Part shown: positions 7,335 through 18,900 of the stretch, piece by piece | Layout: each line of letters opens with the position of its first letter | Position numbering within the stretch: the stretch's first letter is position 1 | Assembly (NCBI GenBank): GCA_902363805.1 | Contig: CABJBF010000001.1 | Coordinates: forward strand, 248,001 to 312,000 | Length of the DNA stretch: 64,000 nucleotides | Source: Eubacteriaceae bacterium | GTDB lineage: Bacteria; Bacillota; Clostridia; Lachnospirales; Lachnospiraceae | Direction: 5' to 3' | The notes under the pieces: model-generated | Database searches by the model: none | What the model saw: only the letters and a program-made list of their open reading frames with translations | Told to the model about the DNA's origin: nothing | Translations under genes and position numbers: made by a program

Positions 7335-10300
7335 ATGAGAATTAAAAATCTAAGAAAAGTGTCAAAAAGAGCAGCAAGTTTTGCACTTTCAGCAGCGTTG
7401 GTAGTTGGAGTAGTACCTGCGCAGAATTTAATGCCTACTGTAAAGGCAGCGGATGACAATACACCATATGTTATTTCGAACGGAAGAATGGTATATGCCA
7501 GCTCATCTGTAGAAAACAGTGATCCGTCTTATGCAGTGGATGGCTCAACATCGACAAGATGGGAAAGTTCATGGAACAACAAAAATGAATGGATGTACGT
7601 AGACCTCGGAAAAGTTACACAAATTACAGGTGTAAAACTTATGTGGGAAGGTGCGTACGCAACAGCTTACAAGATTCAGTTTTCTGATGATGAAGAAAAC
7701 TGGAGAGATGTTTACACAAACAATTCATGTAAGGGTGGAAACGAAACAATTGATTTAAGTGGCTCAGCAAGATATGTAAGAATTTATATGACAGATAAAG
7801 CTTTGGCTGCTTATGGATATTCATTATATGAATTTCAGGTTCTCGGATTAAACGGAGTTACACAGAGACCTGTAGATTACGGAAAAAATATAGCAGAAGG
7901 CAAGAATGTAACAGCTTCATCACTTAGAGATGTATGGTGGATGTATGATGACAATGGCGTAATTGACCAGTCAACAGTACTTGCAAAGAATGCTGTAGAT
8001 GGAAATATGAATTCATATTGGACATCAGGTGAAAAAGATAAACAATGGTTATGCGTAGATTTAGGTAGAAACTATGAGATAGGTCGAGTAATTATAAATT
8101 GGGCATCAGATGCAGGAAAGATTTATGATATTCAGACATCTACAGATGGAAATAACTGGACAACATTATACAGACAGACAAAAGGTTCAGGAAATAAAGT
8201 AGACAATGTAGAACTGTATGCTAATGCACGTTATGTAAGAATGTATGGATACACAAGAGTTGAGACAGGAAGTGGATTTAGCATTAATGAATTACAGGTA
8301 TACGAATATAAAAATGGAGACAAGAAGGTAACACATAATATAGAATCACTACCACAGTCTCAGGTAAAGAAAACAGCTAACAATAAAGGAAGTTATTTGT
8401 CAAATGATATGTACGAAGCAAAAGCTAAACTTCCGGTTTATGCAGCAGATAATATTAAAGTTCCTGTTGAAAGTAATGACTGGTGGCAGTCAATTTTAAT
8501 TAACAAGTTTGGAAATATGTTATCAACACTTCCATTAAAGACAAAATATTCAACAAAAGGACTTGGAGTTTTAACAGCTACAGAAGGCTGGCTTCCGGCA
8601 ATGGGTGAAACAGATGTAAATGTTTCAGTAGTTTCAGAAACAAAACCTGATTTTTACATTATGCCTGAGAATCTTGATACAGCGTCAGCATGTGACAAAG
8701 TCATGAATTACAGTGATTACTCAGTAAAAGTTGGTTTATGTGATGATAATCATGTAGCAATGCAGTCAACACATGTAAAAGATTCACCATATATTTTTAC
8801 TGAATATGGAACAACAAGAACAATTTATATTTCATCATCAGCTGATGCACAGTGCTTTGATGCAAATGGAAATACAATTTTAGCAAATAATCTTGATAAG
8901 ATTACAGCTGACCATATTGGACTTCAGGTTACAGATGATGACAATAAGAACGGTACAAAAAACTCAACAAGTTATTATTGTTTAACAGTACCTGAAAATA
9001 CAACATTTAAGAAAATCGGAAGTTATATTAAAGTAACATTCCCTTCAGATGACGGATATATGTCAATTGGTACAATGCAGGCAAAGAACCAGTTAGAAAC
9101 ATTCTTTGCACATGGATATGCATTTGTAACAGATACAACCGTAACATATGATTATAGTGATGACAATGCAAAGATTAATTCACACTATAACTTAACAACA
9201 ACAGTAAAGAGAAATGGATTTTCAAATGAATCTATGTTATGTATGCTTCCTCATCAGTGGAAAAATTCAACAGATGATAATAACGCATTCACAACATATA
9301 CTTCAGTAAGAGGTGATTTAAAGACAATCATTTCAAATAAATTTACTACAACAAAAACATTTGCAGGTCTTCTTCCAACATTTGCAATTCCATCAGGAAG
9401 TGATTTCGACAGTGAAGAAGCACAGATGTATTTAGCACAGTTAGATGATGCAACAAAGAATTTAAACCCTGCAGCAGATGCTTATTGGGAAGGTAAGAAT
9501 TTACATCCGTTAGGAATGGGAGTTCTTATGGCTGACCAGTTAGGGGATACAGAATTAAGAGATGAATTTCTTGCTAGAATTAAGAAAATTCTTGTTAACT
9601 GGTTTACATATGATGGTAAAGAGGACATTAGTTATTTCATATATGATAACAATTGGGGAACACTTTATTATGCACAGAGTGAATTTGGTGCAAATGCTTC
9701 AATTTGTGACCACCATTTCACATACGGATATTTTATGTTTGCTGCTACAGTATTAGCAACATATGATGAAGAGTTCTACAATGATTACAAAGAAATGATT
9801 GAAATGTTAATCAGAGATTACGCAAATCCATCTGATAATGATAGTGAATTCTGTAGATTCAGATCATATGATTTATATGAAGGACATTCATGGGCAGGCG
9901 GATACGCAGACAATGATTCAGGAAACAATCAGGAATCAGCAAGTGAATCATTATTCAGCTGGGTAAGTTTATACTTATGGGGAACACTTACAGGAAATGA
10001 CACATACAGAGATGCAGGTGTATTTGGCTTCTCAAATGAAATGGATGCAGTAGAACAGTACTGGTTTGATTATGATAAAGATAACTGGGTTAAGGAATGG
10101 CCATACGATGTTGTAGGACAGGTTTATGGAGGAATTAACTTCTACGGTACATTCTTTGGTGGACAGCCATTATATGTATATGGTATTCAGTGGTTACCAA
10201 TTTCTGAATATTTAACATACTACGGTATGAATCAGGAAAGATGTGCAGAAATTTATCAGGGATTATTAGATGATACTGATGAAGCTATGAAGAAAGCCGT

Positions 10301-12494
10301 TATCGTAGCTAGAAATGAAGGAAAGGCTGAAGAAGAAATTCAGACAATGTTAGACACATATCCACAGGCAGATACAGGTTGGCAGCATATTACATGGCCA
10401 TTCTTATCACAGACAAATCCAACATTGGCATTACAGAAATTCCTTGCAAATGATGATAAGGTACAGAAAACAGATACAGCAAATACATACTGGTTCATTA
10501 ACAGTATGAAAGAATTAGGAACAAAGACAACTGATATTGTAGCAACAGGAGATTGCTCAGCAGCAGTTTACTACAATAAGAATACAAATAAATATACTGC
10601 TACAGTATGGAACCCAACAAATGCTACAAAGAAAGTAACATTTAAGAACGCAAATGGAACAACTTTAGGAACAGCAACAATTGGTGCAAAGGCGTTAGTA
10701 AGCTTTGAAGTATACAAAGATAAGAAATTTAATATTACTCAGGCTCAGACACCGGAGATTTCAGTTCCGACAGGTACATATGATGATACACAGTATGTAG
10801 AAATTAAGTCATCTACAGAAGGTGCAACAATTTACTACACAACAGACGGAACAAGACCAACAACTTCATCAAAAGTTTATGACGGCATTATTCCTGTATC
10901 AAGTACATCAACAGTAAAAGCAATAGCAGTAAAAGACGGATACATTACATCAGCAATGGCATCTTCAACAATTACAGTAAATGGTGCAGAAGTATCAAAG
11001 AATACTAACATCGCATTAGGAAAGAATGTAACAGTATCTTCAAGTGAAAATCCATCAGTAAGTGGTGACAAATTAGTAGATAATGATGGAACAACAAGAT
11101 GGTCATCAGAATTTACAGATGATCAGTGGTTCAACATTGATTTAGGTGGAAATTACACAATCAACAAAGTAACACTTGATTGGGAAGCTTCATATGCAAC
11201 AGCATATAAGATTCAGACATCAGTGGACGGAAATAGTTGGAATACAGTTTACAGTACAACATCAGGAAAAGGAGGAGATGAAGAAATTGTATTTGATGCA
11301 ACGACATGCAGATATGTAAGATTTCAGGGCGAAAAGAGAGTAATGCAGTATGGATATTCTCTTTGGGAAGTTGGAGTATATGAAGCAAAGAAGGTTGAAC
11401 AGCCATCATTTAGCTTAGCTTCAGGAAATTACTCAGGAAACCAGAAGTTACAGATTAGCAGTGCAACAAAGGGTGTTGAAATCAGATATACAACAGATGG
11501 TTCTACACCAAATGAAAACTCAAAACTTTATGTACCAAGCATTACTTTAAATAAGAACACAACAATTAAAGCAATAGCATACAGAAAAGGAATGATTGCT
11601 TCAGAAGTTACAACAGCTACTTACACAATTAATGGTGGAAGTACAACAGAACCTGAACAGCCTACAGAACCTTCAAAACCAGATGAAGGAGAAACAACAT
11701 TAGTAAATGTTGCTAAAGGTAAAACCGCATCAACATCAGGAACAGAGACAGATGCAATGGCAGCGGCAAATGCATTTGATGGAGATGAAGGAACAAGATG
11801 GTCATCAAATTTTGCAGATGATGCATGGATTGCAGTAGATTTAGGAAAGACATATGCAGTTAGTAAGGTTGTACTTAACTGGGAAGGTGCATATGGAGAA
11901 TCATATAAGATTCAGACATCAACAGATGGAAAGAACTGGACAACAGTAAAAGATGTAACAGGAAAGAACGGAGGCGTTGATACAATTACATTTAACACAG
12001 TAAATGCAAGATATGTAAGAATGCAGGGTGTTAAGAGAGGTTTACCATACGGATATTCATTATGGGAAATGGAAGTATATGCAACTGTTAAGGAAACTGC
12101 AGAATATGGCGTAGTTTCTAAGAACAAAACAGCAACAACATCAGGAACAGAGACAGAAGCAATGGCAGCAGCAAATGCATTTGATGGAGATGAAGGAACA
12201 AGATGGTCATCAAATTTTGCAGATGATGCATGGATTTCAGTAGATTTAGGAAAAACATATGCAATCGATAAAGTTGTACTTAACTGGGAAGCAGCATATG
12301 GTAAAGCTTATAAAATTCAGACATCAACGGATGGAAATAATTGGACAACAGTAAAAGATGTAACAGGAAAGAACGGTGGAATAGATACAATCACATTTAA
12401 CACAGTAAATGCAAGATATGTAAGAATGCAGGGTGTTAAGAGAGGACTTCCGTATGGATACTCATTATGGGAAATGAAGGTATATGGAAAGTAA
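7335..12494 (+). CDS. Secreted GH81 endo-beta-1,3-glucanase with five F5/8C modules
   Basis: GH81 enzymes cleave internal beta-1,3-glucan bonds by inversion. The 1719-residue protein has a basic signal peptide ending near 'TVKAAD' (~39). Two discoidin/F5-8C (CBM32-like) domains follow (~45-175, ~185-330), then the GH81 catalytic region (~350-1080). That region has the family motifs CDHHFTYGYF (Asp792), YEGHSWAGG and NNQESASES (Glu867, Glu871). Then come a chitobiase C-terminal-like repeat (~1138-1215), an F5/8C domain, another chitobiase-like repeat (~1356-1436), a Pro/Glu linker and two nearly identical F5/8C domains to the end. No sortase or S-layer anchor is visible, so it is probably released or held by sugar binding. 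GGGGAGG precedes the ATG. Confidence 0.93.
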   Translation: MRIKNLRKVSKRAASFALSAALVVGVVPAQNLMPTVKAADDNTPYVISNGRMVYASSSVENSDPSYAVDGSTSTRWESSWNNKNEWMYVDLGKVTQITGVKLMWEGAYATAYKIQFSDDEENWRDVYTNNSCKGGNETIDLSGSARYVRIYMTDKALAAYGYSLYEFQVLGLNGVTQRPVDYGKNIAEGKNVTASSLRDVWWMYDDNGVIDQSTVLAKNAVDGNMNSYWTSGEKDKQWLCVDLGRNYEIGRVIINWASDAGKIYDIQTSTDGNNWTTLYRQTKGSGNKVDNVELYANARYVRMYGYTRVETGSGFSINELQVYEYKNGDKKVTHNIESLPQSQVKKTANNKGSYLSNDMYEAKAKLPVYAADNIKVPVESNDWWQSILINKFGNMLSTLPLKTKYSTKGLGVLTATEGWLPAMGETDVNVSVVSETKPDFYIMPENLDTASACDKVMNYSDYSVKVGLCDDNHVAMQSTHVKDSPYIFTEYGTTRTIYISSSADAQCFDANGNTILANNLDKITADHIGLQVTDDDNKNGTKNSTSYYCLTVPENTTFKKIGSYIKVTFPSDDGYMSIGTMQAKNQLETFFAHGYAFVTDTTVTYDYSDDNAKINSHYNLTTTVKRNGFSNESMLCMLPHQWKNSTDDNNAFTTYTSVRGDLKTIISNKFTTTKTFAGLLPTFAIPSGSDFDSEEAQMYLAQLDDATKNLNPAADAYWEGKNLHPLGMGVLMADQLGDTELRDEFLARIKKILVNWFTYDGKEDISYFIYDNNWGTLYYAQSEFGANASICDHHFTYGYFMFAATVLATYDEEFYNDYKEMIEMLIRDYANPSDNDSEFCRFRSYDLYEGHSWAGGYADNDSGNNQESASESLFSWVSLYLWGTLTGNDTYRDAGVFGFSNEMDAVEQYWFDYDKDNWVKEWPYDVVGQVYGGINFYGTFFGGQPLYVYGIQWLPISEYLTYYGMNQERCAEIYQGLLDDTDEAMKKAVIVARNEGKAEEEIQTMLDTYPQADTGWQHITWPFLSQTNPTLALQKFLANDDKVQKTDTANTYWFINSMKELGTKTTDIVATGDCSAAVYYNKNTNKYTATVWNPTNATKKVTFKNANGTTLGTATIGAKALVSFEVYKDKKFNITQAQTPEISVPTGTYDDTQYVEIKSSTEGATIYYTTDGTRPTTSSKVYDGIIPVSSTSTVKAIAVKDGYITSAMASSTITVNGAEVSKNTNIALGKNVTVSSSENPSVSGDKLVDNDGTTRWSSEFTDDQWFNIDLGGNYTINKVTLDWEASYATAYKIQTSVDGNSWNTVYSTTSGKGGDEEIVFDATTCRYVRFQGEKRVMQYGYSLWEVGVYEAKKVEQPSFSLASGNYSGNQKLQISSATKGVEIRYTTDGSTPNENSKLYVPSITLNKNTTIKAIAYRKGMIASEVTTATYTINGGSTTEPEQPTEPSKPDEGETTLVNVAKGKTASTSGTETDAMAAANAFDGDEGTRWSSNFADDAWIAVDLGKTYAVSKVVLNWEGAYGESYKIQTSTDGKNWTTVKDVTGKNGGVDTITFNTVNARYVRMQGVKRGLPYGYSLWEMEVYATVKETAEYGVVSKNKTATTSGTETEAMAAANAFDGDEGTRWSSNFADDAWISVDLGKTYAIDKVVLNWEAAYGKAYKIQTSTDGNNWTTVKDVTGKNGGIDTITFNTVNARYVRMQGVKRGLPYGYSLWEMKVYGK
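11700..12494 (+). repeat. Tandem near-identical F5/8C modules in the first GH81 gene
   Basis: Two ~390-base units (about 11700-12100 and 12110-12494) share long identical stretches, for instance around 11764-11830 and 12173-12240. This indicates recent duplication or gene conversion. Closely similar units also end the next gene. Confidence 0.85.
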
Positions 12495-12519
12495 AATACT
12501 AGATTAAAGGACAGATATT

Positions 12520-12563
12520 AAAGAGGCTTCATAGCATGAAAAAGGGCTATGGGCCTCTTTTAT
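12520..12563 (+). terminator. Intrinsic terminator between GH81 and beta-helix genes
   Basis: AAAGAGGC..CATAGC pairs with GCTATG..GCCTCTTT, ending in TTTTAT. It implies separate or attenuated transcription of the next gene. Confidence 0.85.
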
Positions 12564-12595
12564 ATAATTATATTAGGAAAATTGGAGGGTAAAAA

Positions 12596-15496
12596 ATGAA
12601 CAGGAGAAAGTTAGTGTCAATGGCACTTTCTTTAATGATGGTTACCGCATCATTAGGAACAATCAACGGAACAGCTTTGGTAAAAGGAGCAGACACATGG
12701 AGAAGTAGTTTATATCCGAGTAACTGGACACCCGGATACACGAACAGTAGCGGACAGTTTTTACAGGATTTTTCATATGCAGGATATGAAAAAGGTGAAA
12801 AAGAAGTTCCAACTCAGATGAGTGGAATGTATGTAAATGTAGTAAATTATGGAGCTGACAGTACAGGAGCGAAAGACTCAACATCAGCAATTCAAAATGC
12901 AATCAACGCTGTTGAGGCATCAGGTGGTGGAACAGTATATCTTCCGGAAGGAACATACAAGGTAAAGCCAACTACTTCAAATTCAGCAGCTTTAAGAATA
13001 AAAGGCAGCAACATCTTATTTAAAGGAGCAGGAAAAGGAAAGACTTTTATAAGATGCTATGCGGAAAATATGAGATATAGTCAGGTTATTAATGTATCTC
13101 CAAATGGTGGTACATGGAATAGTGCTGACGATGGAAATTATTATAGTTTGTCACAGGATATACCAAAAACACCAACAAATAAAATTTATTTGAGTAATGT
13201 TGGAAATTTAAAAGTTGGTGATTGGGTAATTATCAGAAGTGACAGAACAGCTGCATGGATTAATGAACATCAGATGTCAGGATTCTGGTCAGCAAGTGTA
13301 AATCCTACAACAATGGGAACAACATTTTATAGACAGATAACAGCAGTAGATAAGAATAGTAAGACAATTACAATTGATATCCCTACAAGATATTATATGA
13401 AAACAAGAGACAATGCCAGAGTTTATAAAGTAACTCCAAAGCAGCAGAATGTAGGATTGACAGACTTTTCCATTGGAAATAAAGCCAACAGCAAGACAAA
13501 TGGCTGGGGAGAGGAAGACTATAAGACAAGTGGAACAGGAGCATATGATGCAAATAATGCATTTTTGATTAAATTTGCATTAAATGTAAACTGTTTTGCA
13601 AAGAATATTTCTACATATCAGGCAGAAAATGCAAGTCAAATTCATATGATTTCGAACGGACTTGATTTAAGCCAGTGCAGAAGCATTACAATTGACAGCT
13701 GTGATTTCAGTCATCCACAGTATGAAGGTGGTGGCGGAAACGGTTATGGAATGAATGTTTGTTCACAGGAAGCATTAATTAAAAATTGCTCATCAACAAG
13801 TGCAAGACATAGTTTTTCATTTAAATATGCATATACAAGTGGAAATGTAATTTATCATTATACATCAACAAATCCAAAATACGGAAGTGATTTCCATATG
13901 TATTTAAGTATGTCTAACTTAATTGATAATGAAGAACTTAATGGTGATTTTGTTGAATCAAATGTAAGACCATATGGTGGCACTGCAGGAAACAGACATG
14001 GTTATACATCAACAGAAACTGTTTTCTGGAACACAAAAGGAAATTATTATAAGTCAGGAATGAATTATATTATTGATTCAAGACAGTTTGGAAATGGTTA
14101 TATTATAGGAACTCAAGGTGCTGCTACAAATGTTAAGACAACACCTACAACAATGTCTTCACAGTATGGAACTGTAAATACAGCACCGGAAGACTATAAA
14201 GAAGGAATTGGAAAAGGAGCAACATTATATCCACAGTCACTTTATTACGATCAGCTTGAAAAGAGACTTTCGAAATCAAGTGGTGGAGAAACAGTAACAG
14301 CAAAGAAAATCCCGGGAACAATTAATGCAACAGAGTATGTAAGTGCTACATCAGGAATAACAAAGAACACATCTACAACACCAAATTATGTAGGAAACCT
14401 TGTTTCAGGATCTTCACTGGAATATAAGGTTAATGCAGCTGATACAGGAACATATAAGGTTAATATAGGTTTGGCAGCAGGAGACACAAAATACAATGCA
14501 AAGAATATAACTGTAAAGGTTGATGGAGCAAATGCAGTAAACGTTCCTGTTACGGGAAGCACAAATTGGACAACATTTATACAGCATAATTTACAATTAA
14601 CATTGGCAAAGGGTGAGCATACGATTGCAATTAGTTCAGTAGATGGTGCGGTTAATATTGGAGATATTGTATTTACTAAGGAAGCAGTGAAGGAAGATAC
14701 AACTAATGTGGCTAAGGGCAAGACTGTTACAACATCAGGAAATGAAAGTAATGAATTTGCAGGCAGTAATGCAGTAGATGGAAATAAAGATACAAGATGG
14801 TCATCAAATTTTGCAGACAATGCATGGTTTACAGTAGATTTAGGAAAATCATATAAAGTCAGCAAGGTTGTTATCAATTGGGAAGCAGCATATGGTAAAG
14901 CATATAAAATTCAGACATCAACAGATGGAAAAAACTGGACAACAGTAAAAGATTTGATAAATCAGGATGGTGGAGAAGATACAATTACATTTAATGCTGT
15001 AAATGCAAGATATGTAAAAATGCAGGGTGTAACAAGAGCACTTCCATACGGGTATTCAATATATGAATTTGAGGTATATGGCGTAGCTTCACAGACAACA
15101 GCTTCCGCATCAGTTGTTTCTAAAAACTGTACAGTTTCCCAGTCAGGAAATGAAAGTGATGAATTTGCAGGCAGCAATGCAGTAGATGGAAATAAAGATA
15201 CAAGATGGTCATCAAATTTTGCAAATAATGCATGGCTTACAGTAGATTTAGGCACAGTAAAATCAGTTGAAAAAGTAGTTATTAATTGGGAAGCAGCATA
15301 TGGTAAAGCATATAAAATCCAGACATCAACAGATGGAAAGAACTGGACAACAGTAAAGGATTTAACAAATCAGGATGGTGGAGAAGACACAGTTACATTT
15401 AATACTGTAAATGCAAGATATGTAAGAATGCAGGGTGTAACAAGAGCACTTCCATATGGATATTCAATATATGAATTTGAGGTATATGGAAGATAA
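12596..15496 (+). CDS. Secreted beta-helix protein (pectate-lyase-3/GH55-like) with CBM and two F5/8C modules
   Basis: A 966-residue exported protein with a signal peptide ending around residue 32. Residues ~80-500 start with 'VNVVNYGADSTGAKDSTSAIQNAINA' and 'GGGTVYLPEGTY', the hallmark of the Pectate_lyase_3 right-handed beta-helix shared by GH28-related and GH55 proteins. A CBM6/35-like domain (~571-698, 'IPGTINATEYVSA') and two F5/8C modules (~705-835, ~840-966) follow. Being flanked by two GH81 genes, it may act on beta-1,3-glucan as GH55 enzymes do, but only one helix is evident and GH55 usually has two; pectin or another glycan remains possible. TTGGAGGG sets the ATG. The class is firm; the substrate is inferred. 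Confidence 0.82.
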   Translation: MNRRKLVSMALSLMMVTASLGTINGTALVKGADTWRSSLYPSNWTPGYTNSSGQFLQDFSYAGYEKGEKEVPTQMSGMYVNVVNYGADSTGAKDSTSAIQNAINAVEASGGGTVYLPEGTYKVKPTTSNSAALRIKGSNILFKGAGKGKTFIRCYAENMRYSQVINVSPNGGTWNSADDGNYYSLSQDIPKTPTNKIYLSNVGNLKVGDWVIIRSDRTAAWINEHQMSGFWSASVNPTTMGTTFYRQITAVDKNSKTITIDIPTRYYMKTRDNARVYKVTPKQQNVGLTDFSIGNKANSKTNGWGEEDYKTSGTGAYDANNAFLIKFALNVNCFAKNISTYQAENASQIHMISNGLDLSQCRSITIDSCDFSHPQYEGGGGNGYGMNVCSQEALIKNCSSTSARHSFSFKYAYTSGNVIYHYTSTNPKYGSDFHMYLSMSNLIDNEELNGDFVESNVRPYGGTAGNRHGYTSTETVFWNTKGNYYKSGMNYIIDSRQFGNGYIIGTQGAATNVKTTPTTMSSQYGTVNTAPEDYKEGIGKGATLYPQSLYYDQLEKRLSKSSGGETVTAKKIPGTINATEYVSATSGITKNTSTTPNYVGNLVSGSSLEYKVNAADTGTYKVNIGLAAGDTKYNAKNITVKVDGANAVNVPVTGSTNWTTFIQHNLQLTLAKGEHTIAISSVDGAVNIGDIVFTKEAVKEDTTNVAKGKTVTTSGNESNEFAGSNAVDGNKDTRWSSNFADNAWFTVDLGKSYKVSKVVINWEAAYGKAYKIQTSTDGKNWTTVKDLINQDGGEDTITFNAVNARYVKMQGVTRALPYGYSIYEFEVYGVASQTTASASVVSKNCTVSQSGNESDEFAGSNAVDGNKDTRWSSNFANNAWLTVDLGTVKSVEKVVINWEAAYGKAYKIQTSTDGKNWTTVKDLTNQDGGEDTVTFNTVNARYVRMQGVTRALPYGYSIYEFEVYGR
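14700..15492 (+). repeat. Tandem near-identical F5/8C modules in the beta-helix gene
   Basis: Two units (about 14700-15085 and 15115-15492) are nearly identical in sequence and closely resemble the modules at 11700-12494, suggesting duplication and conversion across neighbouring genes. Confidence 0.85.
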
Positions 15497-15902
15497 AATT
15501 AGTCTGTGACAACATAAATGAGAGTTAAATATTATTTAAAAGGGTGAGCATAATTAAGTAAAAAAAGCATATTAACTTTTTAAATAAATTGCTATTTAAA
15601 TCAAATAAGTGGTTGCGTGGGTTTAATATACCCACGTAACTGCAAATTTGAGCAGGTTACAGGTTTAATACTAATAGCAGTGTATGTCATGAATAATAAG
15701 TATTTACAGCAGAGTACAAAGAATATCGTGATGTGGAAAAAAGGAAAGAACAAAGTGTATGCAAATTATATGAAGGGAGGATTAAAAAAAGTTTTACTTA
15801 ATTTGTTATATATAATAAAGGGAAAGGTTTAATTATATTATATCGTTATGAAGGGGAAGTTTTATTATATTATCTTATCCAAATAAAAAGGAGAAAGGTA
15901 AT
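15497..15902 (+). promoter_or_regulatory. Leader region of the second GH81 gene
   Basis: About 400 bases without a convincing gene. At 15612-15640 an 11-pair hairpin (GTTGCGTGGGT/ACCCACGTAAC, 7-nt loop) has no T run, so it is not a plain terminator. At 15847-15868 TATGAAGGGGAAGTTTTATT closely resembles the ribosome-binding-site region of the first GH81 gene (7312-7331), and GTTTAATTATATTAT at ~15830 resembles 7188-7205. This hints that the two leaders share ancestry. Confidence 0.45.
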
Positions 15903-18900
15903 ATGAGAACTAAGCATTACAGAATGATTAAAAAATCGTTAGCATGTGCTTTAAGTATGGCAATGTTAGCAGGAAGCGCAGATTTTTCAAATTTGCATGT
16001 AAGTGCAGCAGACAGAAGCAAACCATGGTTATTATCAACTAACAGACCTGCGTATGCTTCATCATTAAATGGTGGCGATGTAGCAAGCTTTGCCACAGAT
16101 GGTAAAATATCAACTCAGTGGGGAGTAGCAGCTAATAAAGCAAACCAGTGGTTAGATATTGACCTTGGAGGAAAGGCTGATATCAGCAAAGTAGTTATTG
16201 ACTGGCAGAATGATGCCAGCTATGGAGTTGCATATCAGGTATTAGTTTCAGATGATGAAATTAATTGGACAAAAATCTATGAAACAACAAGTGGTAACGG
16301 AGGAGAAGTTAAGAATGTACTTAAAAAAGATGGTACAGTTGACTACAGTTACTATGAGGACGTTTTAAGTACAGATGCGACTGAAGATTATAAGTTAACA
16401 AAGGGAAATGGTCGTTATGTACGTATCTTAATAAACTATAGCAAATCCCAGTCAGGCTCAGACGATAAGAAGTCAGGTTGGGGAGCATCAATAAGAGAAG
16501 TTGGCATTTATGGAATTGGCGACGATAATTGTATTGCGCCTGTTTCAGAAGCAGAGAATATAGCATTGGGCAAAGAGGTATCAGTTTCTTCTTATTCTCA
16601 GCCATGGTGGGCATCGACTCCGTTAAGTGGAAGCAATGCAGTAGATGATGACTATGATTCATATTGGTTATCACAGTCATATGACAGCGTGGCCCAGACA
16701 GCAGACCAGAATCTTACTGTAGATTTGGGAAAAGAATATACAGTAGGAAGAGTTGTATTACAGTGGCAGACAGAATTTGCAAGAATTTATGATTTGCAGG
16801 TTTCAGCAGATGGAAACAACTGGAATACGGTTTATAGAAATATAAGAGGAAATGGTGAAGATGATGACATTTCATTTTATGCAGAAAATGTCAGATATGT
16901 ACGTATGCAGGGAATAGCATACGGAAGAGGCTCAGGATATTCTATCAGAGAAATTAAAGTATATGAGTATCAGAATGGTGATGAAAAGGTAGTTAACCAG
17001 ATTCCTGATTTACCAAAGAAAGAAGTTGTTAAATTAGGTAAAGGAAGTTATGCAATTGATGATACAAACCTTTTACAGCCAAGAGATCCTAAATATGTTA
17101 CAAGTAACGTAAAAAGTGCAATACCATCAAATGACTGGTGGACATCTATTGTTTATACTCAGTACAGTGACACAATGCCGGCACTTCCATTAGTATATTC
17201 ATATTCAGCAACAGGTCTTGGATTATATTACGCAGATGGTTTCTATACACGTTCAGATAATGGTGGTATGGGAGCAGAAAGTAAATATAAAGATATTACA
17301 ATTGGAACATCAGCAGTAACAAAAGAAGCATCAGCTAAATTACATAGCTATGGAGACTGGTCAGTAGATGTAGCATATACAGATACAGATTCACCAAAAA
17401 TGTTAAATACATTAATTAAAGGTTCTCCATATGTATATTCAACATTTGAAGATGCATCTTCTGTAGAAATAAATGTAGCCAATTTAGTAAAATTCTTTGA
17501 CAAAGACGGAAAAGAAGTATTAAAAGAAGATAGTGAAACATTAAAGGGTGACCAGTTTGGTGTTGAAGCTAAAAATGAAAGTGAAGCACCTGGGGATGGA
17601 AATAAGACACAGTATCATTATTACGGTGTTTATATGCCAGCAGGCTCTACAGTAACAAGAGTTGGAAGCAAATTGAAAATTTCATTAGGGGATAATCAGA
17701 ATTACATGGTTGTAGGTGCTTTGGCAGTAGATGAACCTATTAAGCTTTTAGCAACACAAAAAGAGGCAGCAAAAGTTCATAATCCTGAATCAGCTAAAGA
17801 CGCAGAAGCTGTAGCACAGTTAGCATATATGTATAAACATGCATATTCATATGTAACAGATACAAAGGTAACAGCTACATATGATGAATCAAAAGCAGTT
17901 AATACAACAAAATATGAATCAGTTATCAGTCAGAAGAGAAATGATAATGGAATTGAAAATTCAACATTAATGTGTATGATGCCACATCAGTGGAAATATT
18001 CAGATGCTTCATATAAGAAGGCTGAATCAGGAAAGGCATTAATTTACAATTCAGTTCGTGGTGATTTAAGAATTCATGAAGGAAATGAATTTAACTACAC
18101 TCAGAAATTTAACGGAATTATTCCACAGTATACAACTCCTGATGAATCAGGAAGTTATGATACAGAATGGATGTATGCATATTTGAAACAGTTTACTGAC
18201 AGTGCGTTAAAATCATATTGGGTAGCAGATCCATATTGGCAGGGTAAAAAATCTCATCCTATTACAATGGGTATTTTAATTGCCGACCAGTTAGGTGAAT
18301 ACGAAACAAGAGACAAGCTTATCAGCGTATTAAGAAAAATAATGGAAAACTGGCTTACATATGATGGAGAAGAAGATTTTCCTTATTACATGTATTATCA
18401 CACAAGTTGGGGTGCAGTAAGTGGTGATGGTGGTGACCATGGTATGGCAATTAACTTATCAGACCATCATTTCTTATGGGCATATTTCATATTCCCTGCA
18501 GCAGTATTGGCATCATATGATTCACAGTTTGTAGAAGATTATGGTGATATGGTTGAACTTTTAATTAGAGACGCAATGAATCCTGATAAGGATGATGAAT
18601 TATTACCATATATGAGAAACTTTGATGTTTATGAAGGACATTCATGGGCAGGCGGATATGGTGATAACAACAGTGGTAACAACCAGGAATCAGCATCAGA
18701 AGCAACATTTGCATGGGCAGGACTTTACTTATGGGGTCTTGTAACGGAAAATAACACATACAGAGATGCAGGTATCTGGGGCTACACATCAGAGGTTGAT
18801 GCAATTGAACAGTATTGGTTCAACATGGATGCAGGAACAGAATTAGATAGTAACAACTGGGCACCGGGATATGGAACAGATGTATATGGCGATGAAGATT

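Noticed and set aside
14386..14877. A 163-codon minus-strand ORF
   Set aside because: It is antisense to the CBM region of the beta-helix gene and has no start signal.
15617..15832. A 71-codon plus-strand ORF before the second GH81 gene
   Set aside because: It starts inside the 15612-15640 hairpin, has no ribosome binding site and has a composition like the surrounding leader; it reads as chance.
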